This document shows positions 1 to 8,893 of a DNA stretch of 36,976 bases, piece after piece (position 1 is the stretch's first letter; each line of letters starts with the position of its first letter). The notes under the pieces are model-generated. The model was given only the letters and a program-made list of their open reading frames with translations, was not told the origin of the DNA and did not search any database. Source of the stretch: VRUE01 sp044867925 (GTDB taxonomy: Bacteria; Actinomycetota; Thermoleophilia; Solirubrobacterales; 70-9); NCBI GenBank assembly GCA_044867925.1, contig JBIOVV010000090.1, positions 1 through 36,976 on the forward strand, given 5' to 3'. A program made the position numbers and the translations under genes.

Positions 1-30
1 CTCCGGGCCAACCACACGGCTTGAATTACG

Positions 31-138
31 GAAGCTTCAAAAGACGTCGCCGTGCCTCGCTTCACGAAGCTTCAGAAGGATCCGTCGTGTCGAGAGCTCA
101 CGAGCTTCGGATGGCTTCGAATCGCAGAAGCTTCTGCC
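31..138. repeat. Three copies of the palindrome GAAGCTTC
   Basis: GAAGCTTC occurs at 31-38, 66-73 and 127-134. The last copy lies inside a perfect 14-bp palindrome, GCAGAAGCTTCTGC, at 125-138. In DNA this GC-rich, three copies of an AT-containing 8-mer within about 100 bp is not expected by chance. They could be operator sites for a gene left of the window or a decayed repeat. No function can be assigned. Confidence 0.5.
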
Positions 139-199
139 CCGCGGACGTCAGCGACGAGTCACCACGCGCGTGGGCCTGTTGGCCGTTAGCTCCCTCGAA

Positions 200-309
200 C
201 GGGCGTCGGTAGGGCCTCCGAACGTTTTGCGCCGCTGGCCCTAGGGGTTGTCGGACGGCGTTGGACGATTCAGCCAGTCAGGCGAGTGAGGAGGCCCTAC
301 CGACGCCCG
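200..309. repeat. 20-bp perfect inverted repeat with 70-nt spacer
   Basis: The left arm at 200-219 begins CGGGCGTCGG. The right arm at 290-309 is its exact reverse complement and ends CCGACGCCCG. The 70 nt between them show no coding sequence. The right arm ends 11 bp before the stop codon of the minus-strand zinc-ribbon gene. It could be a large hairpin at the end of that transcript or the ends of a small non-autonomous element. There is no T-run, so an ordinary intrinsic terminator is unlikely. Confidence 0.6.
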
Positions 310-320
310 CTGCGCCGGTG

Positions 321-584
321 TTAAAGAGCTTCTTGCCGAAGCCCGCAGTACTGGCAGTCGCTGACGTCCAAGCCGATCAGCTGGTCGCAGCGGCGGCATT
401 CCCGCAGGTTCTCCGGGGTGCGCGGCAAGGCAGACGCGGATGGGGCCAGCGGAAGGACCATGGCGACGGGCTCCATCTCCTCGGCGGTCTCGCGATCGAC
501 GTAGACCTGGCCCGGCTCGGCATCGGCCAGGGCCTCGCGGCCAGAGGCCGGGGCGCGCATGCGGTAGAGCTGCTTCGAGTTCAC
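321..584 (-). CDS. Small zinc-ribbon protein, function unknown
   Basis: An 87-residue protein starting at GTG 584. Residues about 61-83 carry two cysteine pairs, CRRC and CQYC, spaced as in a zinc ribbon. The rest is hydrophilic with an alanine/proline-rich middle, and there is no signal peptide or membrane segment. A TAGTCT box at 593-598 lies 8 nt upstream of the GTG, which supports this start on a leaderless mRNA. The gene is divergent from the glycosyltransferase and their promoters overlap. I do not recognise the family. The paired cysteines suggest structural zinc binding and perhaps nucleic-acid or protein contact. Confidence 0.65.
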   Translation of the reverse strand: MNSKQLYRMRAPASGREALADAEPGQVYVDRETAEEMEPVAMVLPLAPSASALPRTPENLRECRRCDQLIGLDVSDCQYCGLRQEAL

Positions 585-592
585 GACGGCGA

Positions 593-598
593 AGACTA
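593..598 (-). promoter_or_regulatory. -10-like box TAGTCT of the zinc-ribbon gene
   Basis: TAGTCT on the minus strand ends 8 nt before the GTG at 584, the spacing seen repeatedly in this window for likely leaderless genes. On the plus strand TAGCTT (600-605) lies 11 nt before the glycosyltransferase ATG, so the two divergent promoters overlap. Confidence 0.45.
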
Positions 599-616
599 AT
601 AGCTTGCGCGGTCCCG

Positions 617-2020
617 ATGCGTTTTCTGATCTTCCACGGCTACATGCTGCGCGGCACCGGCAGCAACATCTACAACGCCAACCTGGCGCGGGCGCTGGCG
701 GGGCTCGGTCACGAGGTCCATCTCCTCTGCCAGGACCGCCAGACCGAGATCGAGGGGGTCGAGATCCACAACCCCGACATCCACGGCCTGCTGCCGGTCT
801 ACGTCAAGGATCCCTACGAGGGGTTCGAGGTCAAGGCCTTTCCCGAGCTGAGCGACGAGGAGCTCGACCGCTACATCGACGCCAACGTCGCGGCGGTGCG
901 CGAAGTCGCCGAGAAGGCTGGCGGCATCGACGCGGCCCTGGCCAACCACCTGGTGATGGGGCCGGCGATCCTCGCCCGGGCCGGCGTGGCTCCCTTCGCC
1001 GCCAAGATCCACGGCTCGGCGCTCGAGTACACGGTCAAGCCGCATCCCCGTTTTCTGCCCTATGCCCAGGAAGGGATGGAAGCAGCCCGAGGCGTTCTCG
1101 TTGGGTCTCGACATACGGCCGAGTCGCTTTGGGCGGCATTGCCCGAGCTCGCTGATCTGGAGGGGAAGACGCGCCTCGGCCCCCCTGGCGTAGACACGGA
1201 GGCATTTCGGCCGCGGGGCCCGTCGCGGCCTCGGGGGGGCCTGCGGGCGGGGGCTTCGCCTCCGTTCTCGGCCCCCCCGAGTCCACGCCACCCGCGGAGG
1301 GTCGTCTTCGTGGGGAAGCTGATCGTCTCGAAGGGTGTCGATCTGCTCTTGGCTGCGTGGCCCTTGGTCAAGGCTGAGCACCCCGATGCGGAGCTTGAAA
1401 TCGCCGGCTTCGGTGAGTACGAGGAGGGACTGCGGCGGCTGCTGGGAGCTTTGGAGCGGGGAGACATCAGCGATGCGCGGGAGGTTGCCCTGGCGGGCAG
1501 GGGGATCGAGGGCGGGGAGGCGAAGCCGTTGTCGATCCTCTCGGCGTTCCTGGCGGACCCGCCTGACGGCTATGTCCAGGCTGCTGAAGATGCGGCCGGC
1601 TCGGTCGAGTTCATCGGCAGGCTCGAGCACGACGAAGTGGCGGAGCTGCTGCCTGGCGTCGAGGCGCTGGTCATGCCCAGCACATTTCCCGAGGCGTTTG
1701 GGATGGTTGCCGCCGAGGCCGCTGCCTGCGGAGTGCTGCCGGTGTCCGCGGGGCACTCCGGGATGCTGGAGGTGTCGCGCCAGCTGCAGCAGGAGCTGCC
1801 GCCGGAGGTCGGGCGGTTGACCTCGTTTCCGGTCGAAGCGGGGGCGGTCGAGGCGATCGCGGAGCGGCTCGACGGCTGGTTGAGCCTGTCCGGCGCCGAG
1901 CGGGTCGCCGCTCAGGAAAGCCTGGTCGAGACGGCTCGGCGGCTCTGGAGCTGGGAGGGCGTGGCCCGCGGCGTGATCGCCGCCTCGGTGGGCGACCTTG
2001 ACGTTCTTCCGGATGCATAG
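617..2020 (+). CDS. GT4-like (GT-B fold) glycosyltransferase
   Basis: A 467-residue GT-B glycosyltransferase that should transfer a sugar from a nucleotide-sugar donor. The ATG at 617 is chosen because the protein then opens with a typical first strand and glycine-rich loop (MRFLIFHGYMLRGTGSN). The N-terminal acceptor domain spans about 1-200 and the C-terminal donor domain about 224-467. The donor domain has FVGKLIVSKG and the E-x7-E signature (PEAFGMVAAEA, E359 and E367). Two insertions are unusual. One is an Arg/Pro/Gly-rich linker at about 200-223, encoded by a GC-rich palindrome. The other is about 45 residues in the donor domain around 290-335. The acceptor is unknown. It stops 15 bp before ctaC, but a promoter-like box between them suggests separate control. 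Confidence 0.85.
   Translation: MRFLIFHGYMLRGTGSNIYNANLARALAGLGHEVHLLCQDRQTEIEGVEIHNPDIHGLLPVYVKDPYEGFEVKAFPELSDEELDRYIDANVAAVREVAEKAGGIDAALANHLVMGPAILARAGVAPFAAKIHGSALEYTVKPHPRFLPYAQEGMEAARGVLVGSRHTAESLWAALPELADLEGKTRLGPPGVDTEAFRPRGPSRPRGGLRAGASPPFSAPPSPRHPRRVVFVGKLIVSKGVDLLLAAWPLVKAEHPDAELEIAGFGEYEEGLRRLLGALERGDISDAREVALAGRGIEGGEAKPLSILSAFLADPPDGYVQAAEDAAGSVEFIGRLEHDEVAELLPGVEALVMPSTFPEAFGMVAAEAAACGVLPVSAGHSGMLEVSRQLQQELPPEVGRLTSFPVEAGAVEAIAERLDGWLSLSGAERVAAQESLVETARRLWSWEGVARGVIAASVGDLDVLPDA
1230..1281. repeat. GC-rich 12-bp inverted repeat inside the glycosyltransferase gene
   Basis: CTCGGGGGGGCC at 1230-1241 is repeated as its exact reverse complement, GGCCCCCCCGAG, at 1270-1281. It lies in frame in the linker between the two GT-B domains (residues about 205-222) and gives a low-complexity Arg/Pro/Gly/Ala segment. 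It may be an inserted palindromic element tolerated in a flexible loop. Confidence 0.55.
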
Positions 2021-2023
2021 AAT
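2018..2023 (+). promoter_or_regulatory. -10-like box TAGAAT of the ctaC operon
   Basis: TAGAAT overlaps the stop codon of the glycosyltransferase gene and lies 12 nt upstream of the ctaC ATG at 2036. The same hexamer precedes the subunit II paralogue at 13100. Confidence 0.45.
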
Positions 2024-2035
2024 GCGCCCCCGCCG

Positions 2036-2827
2036 ATGATGGGCCGCCTCCCGATAGCGAAGATGCTTGGCGTCACGATCGTGATGACCGCGGTGATCTC
2101 TGCCGTGATGCTGCCGATCAGCTGGGACGGCCAGCAGGCCTCGACGGCGGCGCCGAAGATCGACCAGCTGCTCGACGTGATGATCGTCCTCTCGTCCTTC
2201 GTCTTCTCGCTGGTGATGGTGATGCTGTTCTACGCGCTGTGGAAATTCAAAGCCAAGCCGGGCGACGAATCCGACGGCGAGCCGATCCACGGCAACACCC
2301 GTCTCGAGGTGGCCTGGACCGTGATCCCGACGATCATCGTGCTCTTCGGCGCCGGCTACAGCTGGTCGGTGCTCAACGACATCGAAGAGCCGGCCAAGGA
2401 CCCGCTGACGGTCGACGTCTTCTCCCAGCAATACGCCTGGAGCTTCGGCTATCCCGGCAAGGACAACGTCTGGTCGGAGGGCGAGCTGCACGTGCCGCTC
2501 GACCGCCAGGTCCACTTCAAGATGCACGCCCAGGACGTCATCCACTCCTTCTGGGTGCCCGAGTGGCGGATCAAGAAGGACAACGTTCCGGGGATCACCA
2601 CCACCGCGATCGTCACGCCCGACAAGCTCGGCACCTACCAGCTGATCTGCACCGAGCTCTGCGGCTTCGGTCACTCGACGATGCGGGCCAAGGTCGTGGT
2701 CGAAACCCCGGCCGACTTCCGCAAATGGGTTGGCGGCCTGGAGGAAAAAGTCCCCCAGCCACTGGCCGACTCGATTGCCCAGGACACCGAGACCGACCCG
2801 GCGCCCGTAAGCGCCGGAGGGGCATAA
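2036..2827 (+). CDS. ctaC: Cytochrome c oxidase subunit II
   Basis: A 263-residue membrane-anchored subunit that takes electrons from cytochrome c through the binuclear CuA centre. Two N-terminal helices (about 8-28 and 45-68) precede the periplasm-facing cupredoxin domain. All CuA ligands are present: H170 (HSFWVPE), then C205, E207, C209, H213 and M216 in CTELCGFGHSTM. The aromatic stretch QQYAWSFGYPG used for electron entry is also present. There is no fused cytochrome c domain, so a separate carrier is needed; the diheme lipoprotein at 8024-8770 is a candidate. It heads the operon, with 13 bp and a GGAGG ribosome site before ctaD. Confidence 0.96.
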   Translation: MMGRLPIAKMLGVTIVMTAVISAVMLPISWDGQQASTAAPKIDQLLDVMIVLSSFVFSLVMVMLFYALWKFKAKPGDESDGEPIHGNTRLEVAWTVIPTIIVLFGAGYSWSVLNDIEEPAKDPLTVDVFSQQYAWSFGYPGKDNVWSEGELHVPLDRQVHFKMHAQDVIHSFWVPEWRIKKDNVPGITTTAIVTPDKLGTYQLICTELCGFGHSTMRAKVVVETPADFRKWVGGLEEKVPQPLADSIAQDTETDPAPVSAGGA

Positions 2828-2840
2828 TGGAGGCCTGCTG

Positions 2841-4748
2841 ATGACGGCTGCGATCAAGCAACCGGGATGGATTCGAGGCCTGCTCGGCGCGATTCTGGGC
2901 GCCGCTTTCGGCTTTGCCCTGGTGATTGCGCTGCGCAAGGCGTCGGGACTGCCCGCCTACCAGACCGAGCAGACCGGCTATCCGCATGTGGTCGTGCCGT
3001 TGATCACCGGCCCGCTGGGCTTCCTGATGGGCTTCGGCTGCTTCGACTACTGGCTGCGCTGGGCCGCGGGCATGCCGACGATCCCCGAGGACCATTCGCA
3101 GCACGGGGCCAAGAGCTGGAAGGACTACTTCCGCTTCAACACCGATCACAAGGTGATCGGCATCCAGTACGTCTGCACGACCTTCTTCTTCTTCTTCATC
3201 GGCGGCCTGATGGCGATGCTGATCCGGGCCGAGCTGGCGCAGCCGGGGACCCAGATCGTCGACGCGGCGACCTACAACAGCCTCTTCTCCACCCACGCGG
3301 TGCTGATGATCTTCGTCTTCGTGATCCCGGTCTTCGCCGGGCTCGCGAACTACGTGCTGCCGCTGATGATCGGCGCGCCGGACATGGCCTTCCCGCGCCT
3401 CAACGCGCTCAGCTTCTGGATGCTGCCGCTGGCGGGCCTGCTCTTCATCGGCAGCTTCCTCGCCCCGGGCGGCGCCTTCGACGCGGGCTGGACCGGCTAT
3501 GCGCCGCTCTCGACCGGGGCTCCGCTCGGGCAGTCGTTCTTCAACCTCGGCGTGCAGTTCGCCGGTGCGTCCTCGATCGCCACCGCGCTCAACTTCCTGG
3601 TCACGATCATCACCATGCGTGCGCCCGGGATGACCTTCTGGCGCATGCCGCTGCTGGTCTGGGCAAACCTCTCGACCTCGCTGCTGGTCGTCGCCGCCAC
3701 GCCCTTCATCGCCGGCGTCCAGTTCATGGTCCTCTTCGACCGCGCCATGCACACCCAGTTCTTCGAGTTCGCCGGCGGCGGCGACGTCGTCAGCTACCAG
3801 CACATCTTCTGGTTCTACTCGCACCCAGCCGTCTACATCATGATGCTGCCCGGCTTCGGGATCATCAGCGAGGTCATCTCGACCCATGCCCGCAAGCCGA
3901 TCTTCGGCTACCGGCTGATGGCCCTGGCGCTGATCGGGATCGTCGTGCTCAGCTACTCGGTCTGGGCGCACCACATGTTCGTCGCGGGCATGTTCAGCTG
4001 GCTGCGGGTGCCGATGATGATCACCACGCTGCTGATCGCCGTACCGACCGGGATCAAGATCTTCTCCTGGCTGGGAACACTCTATTTCGGCAAGATCCAC
4101 ACCTACTCGACCGCGATGCTGTTCGCGCTCGCCTTCATCGTCACCTTCACGATCGGCGGCATCAGCGGCGTGATGCTGGGCATGGTGCCGATCGACATCC
4201 ACGTCTCAGACACCTACTTCATCGTCGCCCACATCCACTTCGTGCTCTTCGGCGGCTCGGTCTTCACGATCTTTGCCGGGGTCTACCACTGGTTCCCGAA
4301 GATGACCGGGCGAATGTATGACGAGAGGCTCGGGCGCGTCCATTTCTGGGGCACTCTCTTCGGCACATGGGTGACCTTCATCCCGATGCACTGGGTGGGG
4401 ATGGACGGGATGCCGCGTCGCGTCGCCGACTACGCAACCCAGTTCGGCGAGTGGAACCTGCTGATCAGCTGCGGCGCCTTCATCCTCGGCGCCTGCCAGC
4501 TGGTCTTCCTCTACAACATGATCGTCAGCTGGCGCTTCGGCCCACGCGCCCCGGCCAACCCCTGGCGCGCCAACTCGATCGAGTGGCAGGTCTCCTCGCC
4601 GCCGCCGGTCTTCAACTTCCCCGAGATTCCGCGCGTGGTCGGCGGCCCCTACGAGTTCGGGGTGCCGGGCGCTCGCCACGCGATCATGCCCGGCGAAAGC
4701 GTCGAGGCGCCGGAGAAGAGCGAGCCGACCGTGGTGGGCTCGGCATGA
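2841..4748 (+). CDS. ctaD: Cytochrome c oxidase subunit I, A2 type
   Basis: The 635-residue catalytic subunit, which reduces O2 to water and pumps protons. Ligands are intact: H152 and H466 for heme a, H464 for heme a3, and H328, H377 and H378 for CuB. Y332 of the HPAVY motif is the cross-linked tyrosine. The segment before H328 reads FYSHPAVY, not the GHPEVY of A1 enzymes; Tyr-Ser in place of the glutamate is the known mark of A2-type oxidases. The K-channel segment KIHTYSTAM is present. About 95 residues with two predicted helices (about 12-32 and 47-69) precede the conserved core, making it longer than the usual 530-560. Its stop overlaps the next start (ATGA). Confidence 0.97.
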   Translation: MTAAIKQPGWIRGLLGAILGAAFGFALVIALRKASGLPAYQTEQTGYPHVVVPLITGPLGFLMGFGCFDYWLRWAAGMPTIPEDHSQHGAKSWKDYFRFNTDHKVIGIQYVCTTFFFFFIGGLMAMLIRAELAQPGTQIVDAATYNSLFSTHAVLMIFVFVIPVFAGLANYVLPLMIGAPDMAFPRLNALSFWMLPLAGLLFIGSFLAPGGAFDAGWTGYAPLSTGAPLGQSFFNLGVQFAGASSIATALNFLVTIITMRAPGMTFWRMPLLVWANLSTSLLVVAATPFIAGVQFMVLFDRAMHTQFFEFAGGGDVVSYQHIFWFYSHPAVYIMMLPGFGIISEVISTHARKPIFGYRLMALALIGIVVLSYSVWAHHMFVAGMFSWLRVPMMITTLLIAVPTGIKIFSWLGTLYFGKIHTYSTAMLFALAFIVTFTIGGISGVMLGMVPIDIHVSDTYFIVAHIHFVLFGGSVFTIFAGVYHWFPKMTGRMYDERLGRVHFWGTLFGTWVTFIPMHWVGMDGMPRRVADYATQFGEWNLLISCGAFILGACQLVFLYNMIVSWRFGPRAPANPWRANSIEWQVSSPPPVFNFPEIPRVVGGPYEFGVPGARHAIMPGESVEAPEKSEPTVVGSA

Positions 4749-5620
4749 GCGAGGCTGCCGAGGCAAAGCCCCTGCTCGTCTTCCTCAACGAGGTCGCGGG
4801 CGGGCGCAAGCTCCTACGGGCGGTCGGCGAGCGGGCCAAGGGGGTTCCCTTCGTCGCTGTCGCCGCGCCGCAGAATCAGCCGGCGGTCGGCCAGCTGATC
4901 GATTCGGGTGAGCTGCGCGACGCCGCCCGGGCCAGGGTCGAGGTGACGATGTCGGTGCTCGCCGAGTACGGGATCGAGTCGGTCGGCGAGGTGATGGACC
5001 CCGAGCCGTCCCTGGCTCTCGATGACGCCGTCCGTGCCCACGAACCCGGCGAGGTGCTGCTCTCCTGCGCCGCCGGAACGCGCTTTGGGCTGACCCGCAA
5101 GGATCTCGTCTCCTGGGCCGAATCTCGCTTCGAGCCGGATGTTCAGATCACCCACATCCCGGTGCGGATCTCCGATGACTCGGTCAGCTGGGAGAAGAGC
5201 CACACGCTGGTGGTGGCGAGCCAGACCGTGGCCGCGCCCGATCTGATCGGCCGGCTCAAGGAGCGCGCCGCCGGGCATCCGCATCGCTACACGATCGTCT
5301 GCCCGCGAACCGAGGACGTGACCGAGCCGGAGATGGTGCGTGACCTCGCCTCGACCCTGGCCGAGCTCTACCGCGCCGACATCGACGCCACCGGCCAGCC
5401 GATGAGTCCCGACCCCTTCCACGCGGTGCAGAACGCGATCGAGCATTACAGCGTCGACGAGGTGCTGATCTCGACTTTCGCCGGTGAGACCTCGCGCTGG
5501 CTCGAGGACGATCTGATCGGCCGCGTCCGCGAGATCACCGACAAGCCGGTCGAGCACCTCGAGGTCGGCCGTCCCGCGGCGGCCGTGGCTGCCGCCGTCG
5601 CCGGGGGAGGGGAGGCCTGA
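4745..5620 (+). CDS. Two-domain USP-like protein within the cox operon
   Basis: A soluble 291-residue protein starting at ATG 4745, which overlaps the ctaD stop (ATGA). Its own stop overlaps the ctaE start (TGATG). It has two tandem alpha/beta domains, about 8-140 and 155-282, each opening with a hydrophobic strand (PLLVFLNEVA, HTLVVASQTVA). The C-terminal domain ends with DEVLISTFAGETSRWLE, closely matched in the membrane protein at 6267-6920 (DEIVISTHPPERSRWLE). The fold resembles universal stress proteins, but the usual Gly-rich ATP loop is not evident. Placement between two oxidase subunits suggests a role in assembly or regulation of the oxidase. That is inference. Confidence 0.8.
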   Translation: MSEAAEAKPLLVFLNEVAGGRKLLRAVGERAKGVPFVAVAAPQNQPAVGQLIDSGELRDAARARVEVTMSVLAEYGIESVGEVMDPEPSLALDDAVRAHEPGEVLLSCAAGTRFGLTRKDLVSWAESRFEPDVQITHIPVRISDDSVSWEKSHTLVVASQTVAAPDLIGRLKERAAGHPHRYTIVCPRTEDVTEPEMVRDLASTLAELYRADIDATGQPMSPDPFHAVQNAIEHYSVDEVLISTFAGETSRWLEDDLIGRVREITDKPVEHLEVGRPAAAVAAAVAGGGEA

Positions 5621-6246
5621 TGGAGAGCGCGACGGTCGCGCTGGGACACGCGCACGAGGACGAGCACCACGGGCCGCCGGAGGCGAACCAGAGCTCGCGG
5701 ATCGACCGCCAGACCCTCGGCATCCTGCTCTTCATCGTCTCCGAGGTGATGCTCTTCGGCGCCTTCTTCGCCTCCTACTTCTTCCTCCGTGTCGTCGTCG
5801 ACCCACCCAGCTGGCCGCCGCATCCCTACGAGCTTCCGGTCGCCGTGGCGGGCATCAACACGGCGATCCTGGTCTCCTCCAGCTTCACGATCCACTACGC
5901 GCTGGAGTCGATCCGGCGCGGCAACCGAACCGGCCTGAAGCTGGGCTTGGTGCTGACCTGGCTGCTCGGCATGACCTTCCTCTTCATCCAGGTCAACGAG
6001 TACGTGCATCTAGGCTTCAGCGCCCGCGACCTCGGCTTCGGCTCGATCTTCTACAGCCTCACCGGCCTGCACGGCGCCCACGTCTTCGTCGGGCTCTGCC
6101 TGCTCAGCTTCGCCACCATCCGCGCCTTCCGCGGCCATTTCGGCCCGGAGGCGGAGGATCATCTCGGCGTCGAGGTGCCCGGCATCTACTGGCACTTCGT
6201 CGACGTGATGTGGATCGTGGTCTACACCACGGTTTACATCCTCTGA
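5620..6246 (+). CDS. ctaE: Cytochrome c oxidase subunit III
   Basis: A 208-residue membrane protein of the COX3 family with five predicted helices, the short bacterial form lacking the first two helices of mitochondrial COX3. A hydrophilic His/Glu-rich head of about 28 residues precedes helix 1 (LGILLFIVSEVMLFGAFFAS). LHGAHVFVG and the terminal YWHFVDVMWIVVYTTVYI are conserved family segments. COX3 stabilises the catalytic core and supports proton uptake. The start overlaps the previous stop by one base, so translation is probably coupled. A gap of 20 bp separates it from the next gene. Confidence 0.95.
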   Translation: MESATVALGHAHEDEHHGPPEANQSSRIDRQTLGILLFIVSEVMLFGAFFASYFFLRVVVDPPSWPPHPYELPVAVAGINTAILVSSSFTIHYALESIRRGNRTGLKLGLVLTWLLGMTFLFIQVNEYVHLGFSARDLGFGSIFYSLTGLHGAHVFVGLCLLSFATIRAFRGHFGPEAEDHLGVEVPGIYWHFVDVMWIVVYTTVYIL

Positions 6247-6266
6247 CTTCGCGGTAAAACAGGGGT

Positions 6267-6920
6267 ATGCACAATCCGCTGCGGTCGGAGGCCGACGCGT
6301 TCCGCTGGGTGGTCGTAATCGGGGTGGCCGCGGCTTCGGTGATTGCGCTGACGCTGCTGACACGTCCCGTCGTCGGCGTCGTCTGGGCGGCGCTGCTGAT
6401 CGGCTTCGGGGTCGGCGTCGGCTATCGGGCCGCACGCGGCTCGCTGCCCCGGGACGTCGAGGTGACGCGAGGCGGAGACGGCAAGCTCCGCCTGCTCGTG
6501 GTCGCCAACGAGACCGTTCAGGGCGAGGCGCTGCTGAATGAGATCCGCGAGCGCTGCCGCGGCCGCAGGTCTGAGGTGATGGTGGTGACGCCGGCCCTCG
6601 CCGCCTCGCGCGCCGACCACTGGGCCTCGGACATCGACGAGGCGATCGAGCTGGCGCGGCAGCGGATGGAGCTCTCGCTGATCGAGATCCGGCAGCTGGG
6701 CCTGAAGGCGAAGGGAGAGATCGGGGACTCGGATCCCAACGTCGCGATCGAGGATGCCCTGCGCGTCTTCGCGGCCGATGAGATCGTGATCTCGACCCAC
6801 CCTCCAGAGCGCTCCCGCTGGCTCGAGCACGGTGTCGTCGACAAGGCCCGGGAGCGGATCGATCTGCCGATTACGCACGTGGTCGTCGACCTCTCCGCGG
6901 CTACCTCGGTTTCGCGATGA
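6267..6920 (+). CDS. Membrane-anchored one-domain USP-like protein
   Basis: A 217-residue protein with two N-terminal helices (about 12-31 and 33-51) followed by one cytosolic alpha/beta domain (about 68-210). The domain starts LRLLVVANETV and ends with DEIVISTHPPERSRWLE, matching the second domain of the protein at 4745-5620. It is thus a third copy of the same domain, here tied to the membrane. A purine-rich AGGGG lies immediately before the ATG and TAAAAC lies 6 nt upstream, so it could be read from the operon or separately. Likely a partner of the oxidase; function unknown. The next gene is convergent. Confidence 0.8.
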   Translation: MHNPLRSEADAFRWVVVIGVAAASVIALTLLTRPVVGVVWAALLIGFGVGVGYRAARGSLPRDVEVTRGGDGKLRLLVVANETVQGEALLNEIRERCRGRRSEVMVVTPALAASRADHWASDIDEAIELARQRMELSLIEIRQLGLKAKGEIGDSDPNVAIEDALRVFAADEIVISTHPPERSRWLEHGVVDKARERIDLPITHVVVDLSAATSVSR

Positions 6921-6990
6921 GCTCGTATTCGTCTCGCCGCACCCGCGCCTGGATGCGAGATGCTCGCGCTGTTGGCTTCGCGAGCCTTGC

Positions 6991-7968
<978 letters not shown>

Positions 7969-8023
7969 GAGAGGGGTGCCTCGGGGATGATGCCAGCGGT
8001 CACTGGCGGGTGCTGGTGGCGGC

Positions 8024-8770
8024 TCAGCCGCCTGCCGCGGATGCTTCCCCGCCTGGGCCACCCTGACTCTTCTTCGAGCCGCCATTCTTGGCGCCGCCGG
8101 AGGTCGATTCGAGCAGGTACTTGACCAAATCTTCGATTTCCTTCGGCGAGAGCGATTGCTCGAAGTTGGCGGGCATCACGTTGGGCGGATAGCCCTTGGC
8201 GATCTCCTTGTTCGGGTCGACGATGTCCTCTTTGACCATCGCTTCGTCCTGGCCGGGCAGCACTTCGTCGAGGTTGGGGCCGGTGATGCCGCCGGATTTG
8301 GCCTCCGCCAGCACGTGGCAGCCGCCGCAGCCGCTGTTGGCGAAGACCTGGGCGCCAGGGCCGCCGGGGACTTTCGGCGGGGCCGCACCGGGCACGCCGG
8401 CGTAGAGGCCGACGTAGGCGACTACGTCCTCGAGGTCTTGGCCCGTAACGATGTCGGCGGGCATCGAGACCGCAGGGTTGGCGTTGCTCGGCCGCGGGAA
8501 CTCGACCTGGGCCTTGACCACCCCTTCGACCGTGTCGCCGCCCTCGCCGGCGGCGCGGGCCGAGGCGAAGGCGCTGTCGAGGTCGGGGCCGATCTGCGCC
8601 GTGGTCCCTGCTTGGGCCATGGCGTGGCAGACCCCGCACTTCTCCACGAAGAGGATCCTGCCGCGCTCCGGATCTGCGCTGGTCGTGCCGCAGCCGGACG
8701 CGGGCAGCGCGAGGGCCGCCATGGCGGCGAGGACGAGCAGCGGGCGGGTGGGGTTGGCGAGCTTGGACAT
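8024..8770 (-). CDS. Diheme cytochrome c lipoprotein
   Basis: A 248-residue exported protein with a lipoprotein signal (ALPASGC, lipid-bearing C27). Two class I cytochrome c domains follow. Their heme sites are C45-G-V-C48-H49 and C148-G-G-C151-H152, and likely sixth ligands are M103 (SMPAD) and M199 (VMPAN). The C-terminus is a Gly/Ser/Lys-rich tail of about 25 residues. It probably carries electrons to the CuA site of CtaC, which has no cytochrome domain of its own. The ATG at 8770 gives a clean signal peptide. A TATAGACT segment about 17 nt upstream may be its -10 region. Confidence 0.93.
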   Translation of the reverse strand: MSKLANPTRPLLVLAAMAALALPASGCGTTSADPERGRILFVEKCGVCHAMAQAGTTAQIGPDLDSAFASARAAGEGGDTVEGVVKAQVEFPRPSNANPAVSMPADIVTGQDLEDVVAYVGLYAGVPGAAPPKVPGGPGAQVFANSGCGGCHVLAEAKSGGITGPNLDEVLPGQDEAMVKEDIVDPNKEIAKGYPPNVMPANFEQSLSPKEIEDLVKYLLESTSGGAKNGGSKKSQGGPGGEASAAGG

Positions 8771-8893
8771 GCGGCGCAGGGCGCGCCGGAGTCTATATGC
8801 CCGACCCGGCTGAAAGCAGGCTTGCGACCGCCCGTGGTCGGGTAGGCTTGAGGCGATTCTCACTAACTCGCGAGCGACGAGGGGAGGCGGCAG

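Larger units (their letters stand above)
1..320. other. Intergenic stretch without a convincing gene
   Basis: No frame here gives a protein-like sequence with a plausible start. The 63-residue frame at 21-212 is arginine- and serine-rich with no recognisable motif. The stretch holds three GAAGCTTC palindromes and a long inverted repeat, annotated separately. It lies downstream of the minus-strand zinc-ribbon gene, so the inverted repeat could end that transcript. Confidence 0.6.

Noticed and set aside
21..212. 63-codon frame at the window start
   Set aside because: No ribosome site, no family resemblance, basic and low-complexity; it overlaps the GAAGCTTC palindromes.
261..599. 112-codon plus-strand frame opposite the zinc-ribbon gene
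   Set aside because: The minus-strand protein has paired CxxC motifs and a promoter-like box at the right spacing; the plus frame shows neither.
596..2938. Very long minus-strand open frame of 780 codons
   Set aside because: It lies opposite the glycosyltransferase and ctaC, is rich in Arg, Gly, Asp and His with no domain, and is the usual antisense shadow in GC-rich DNA.
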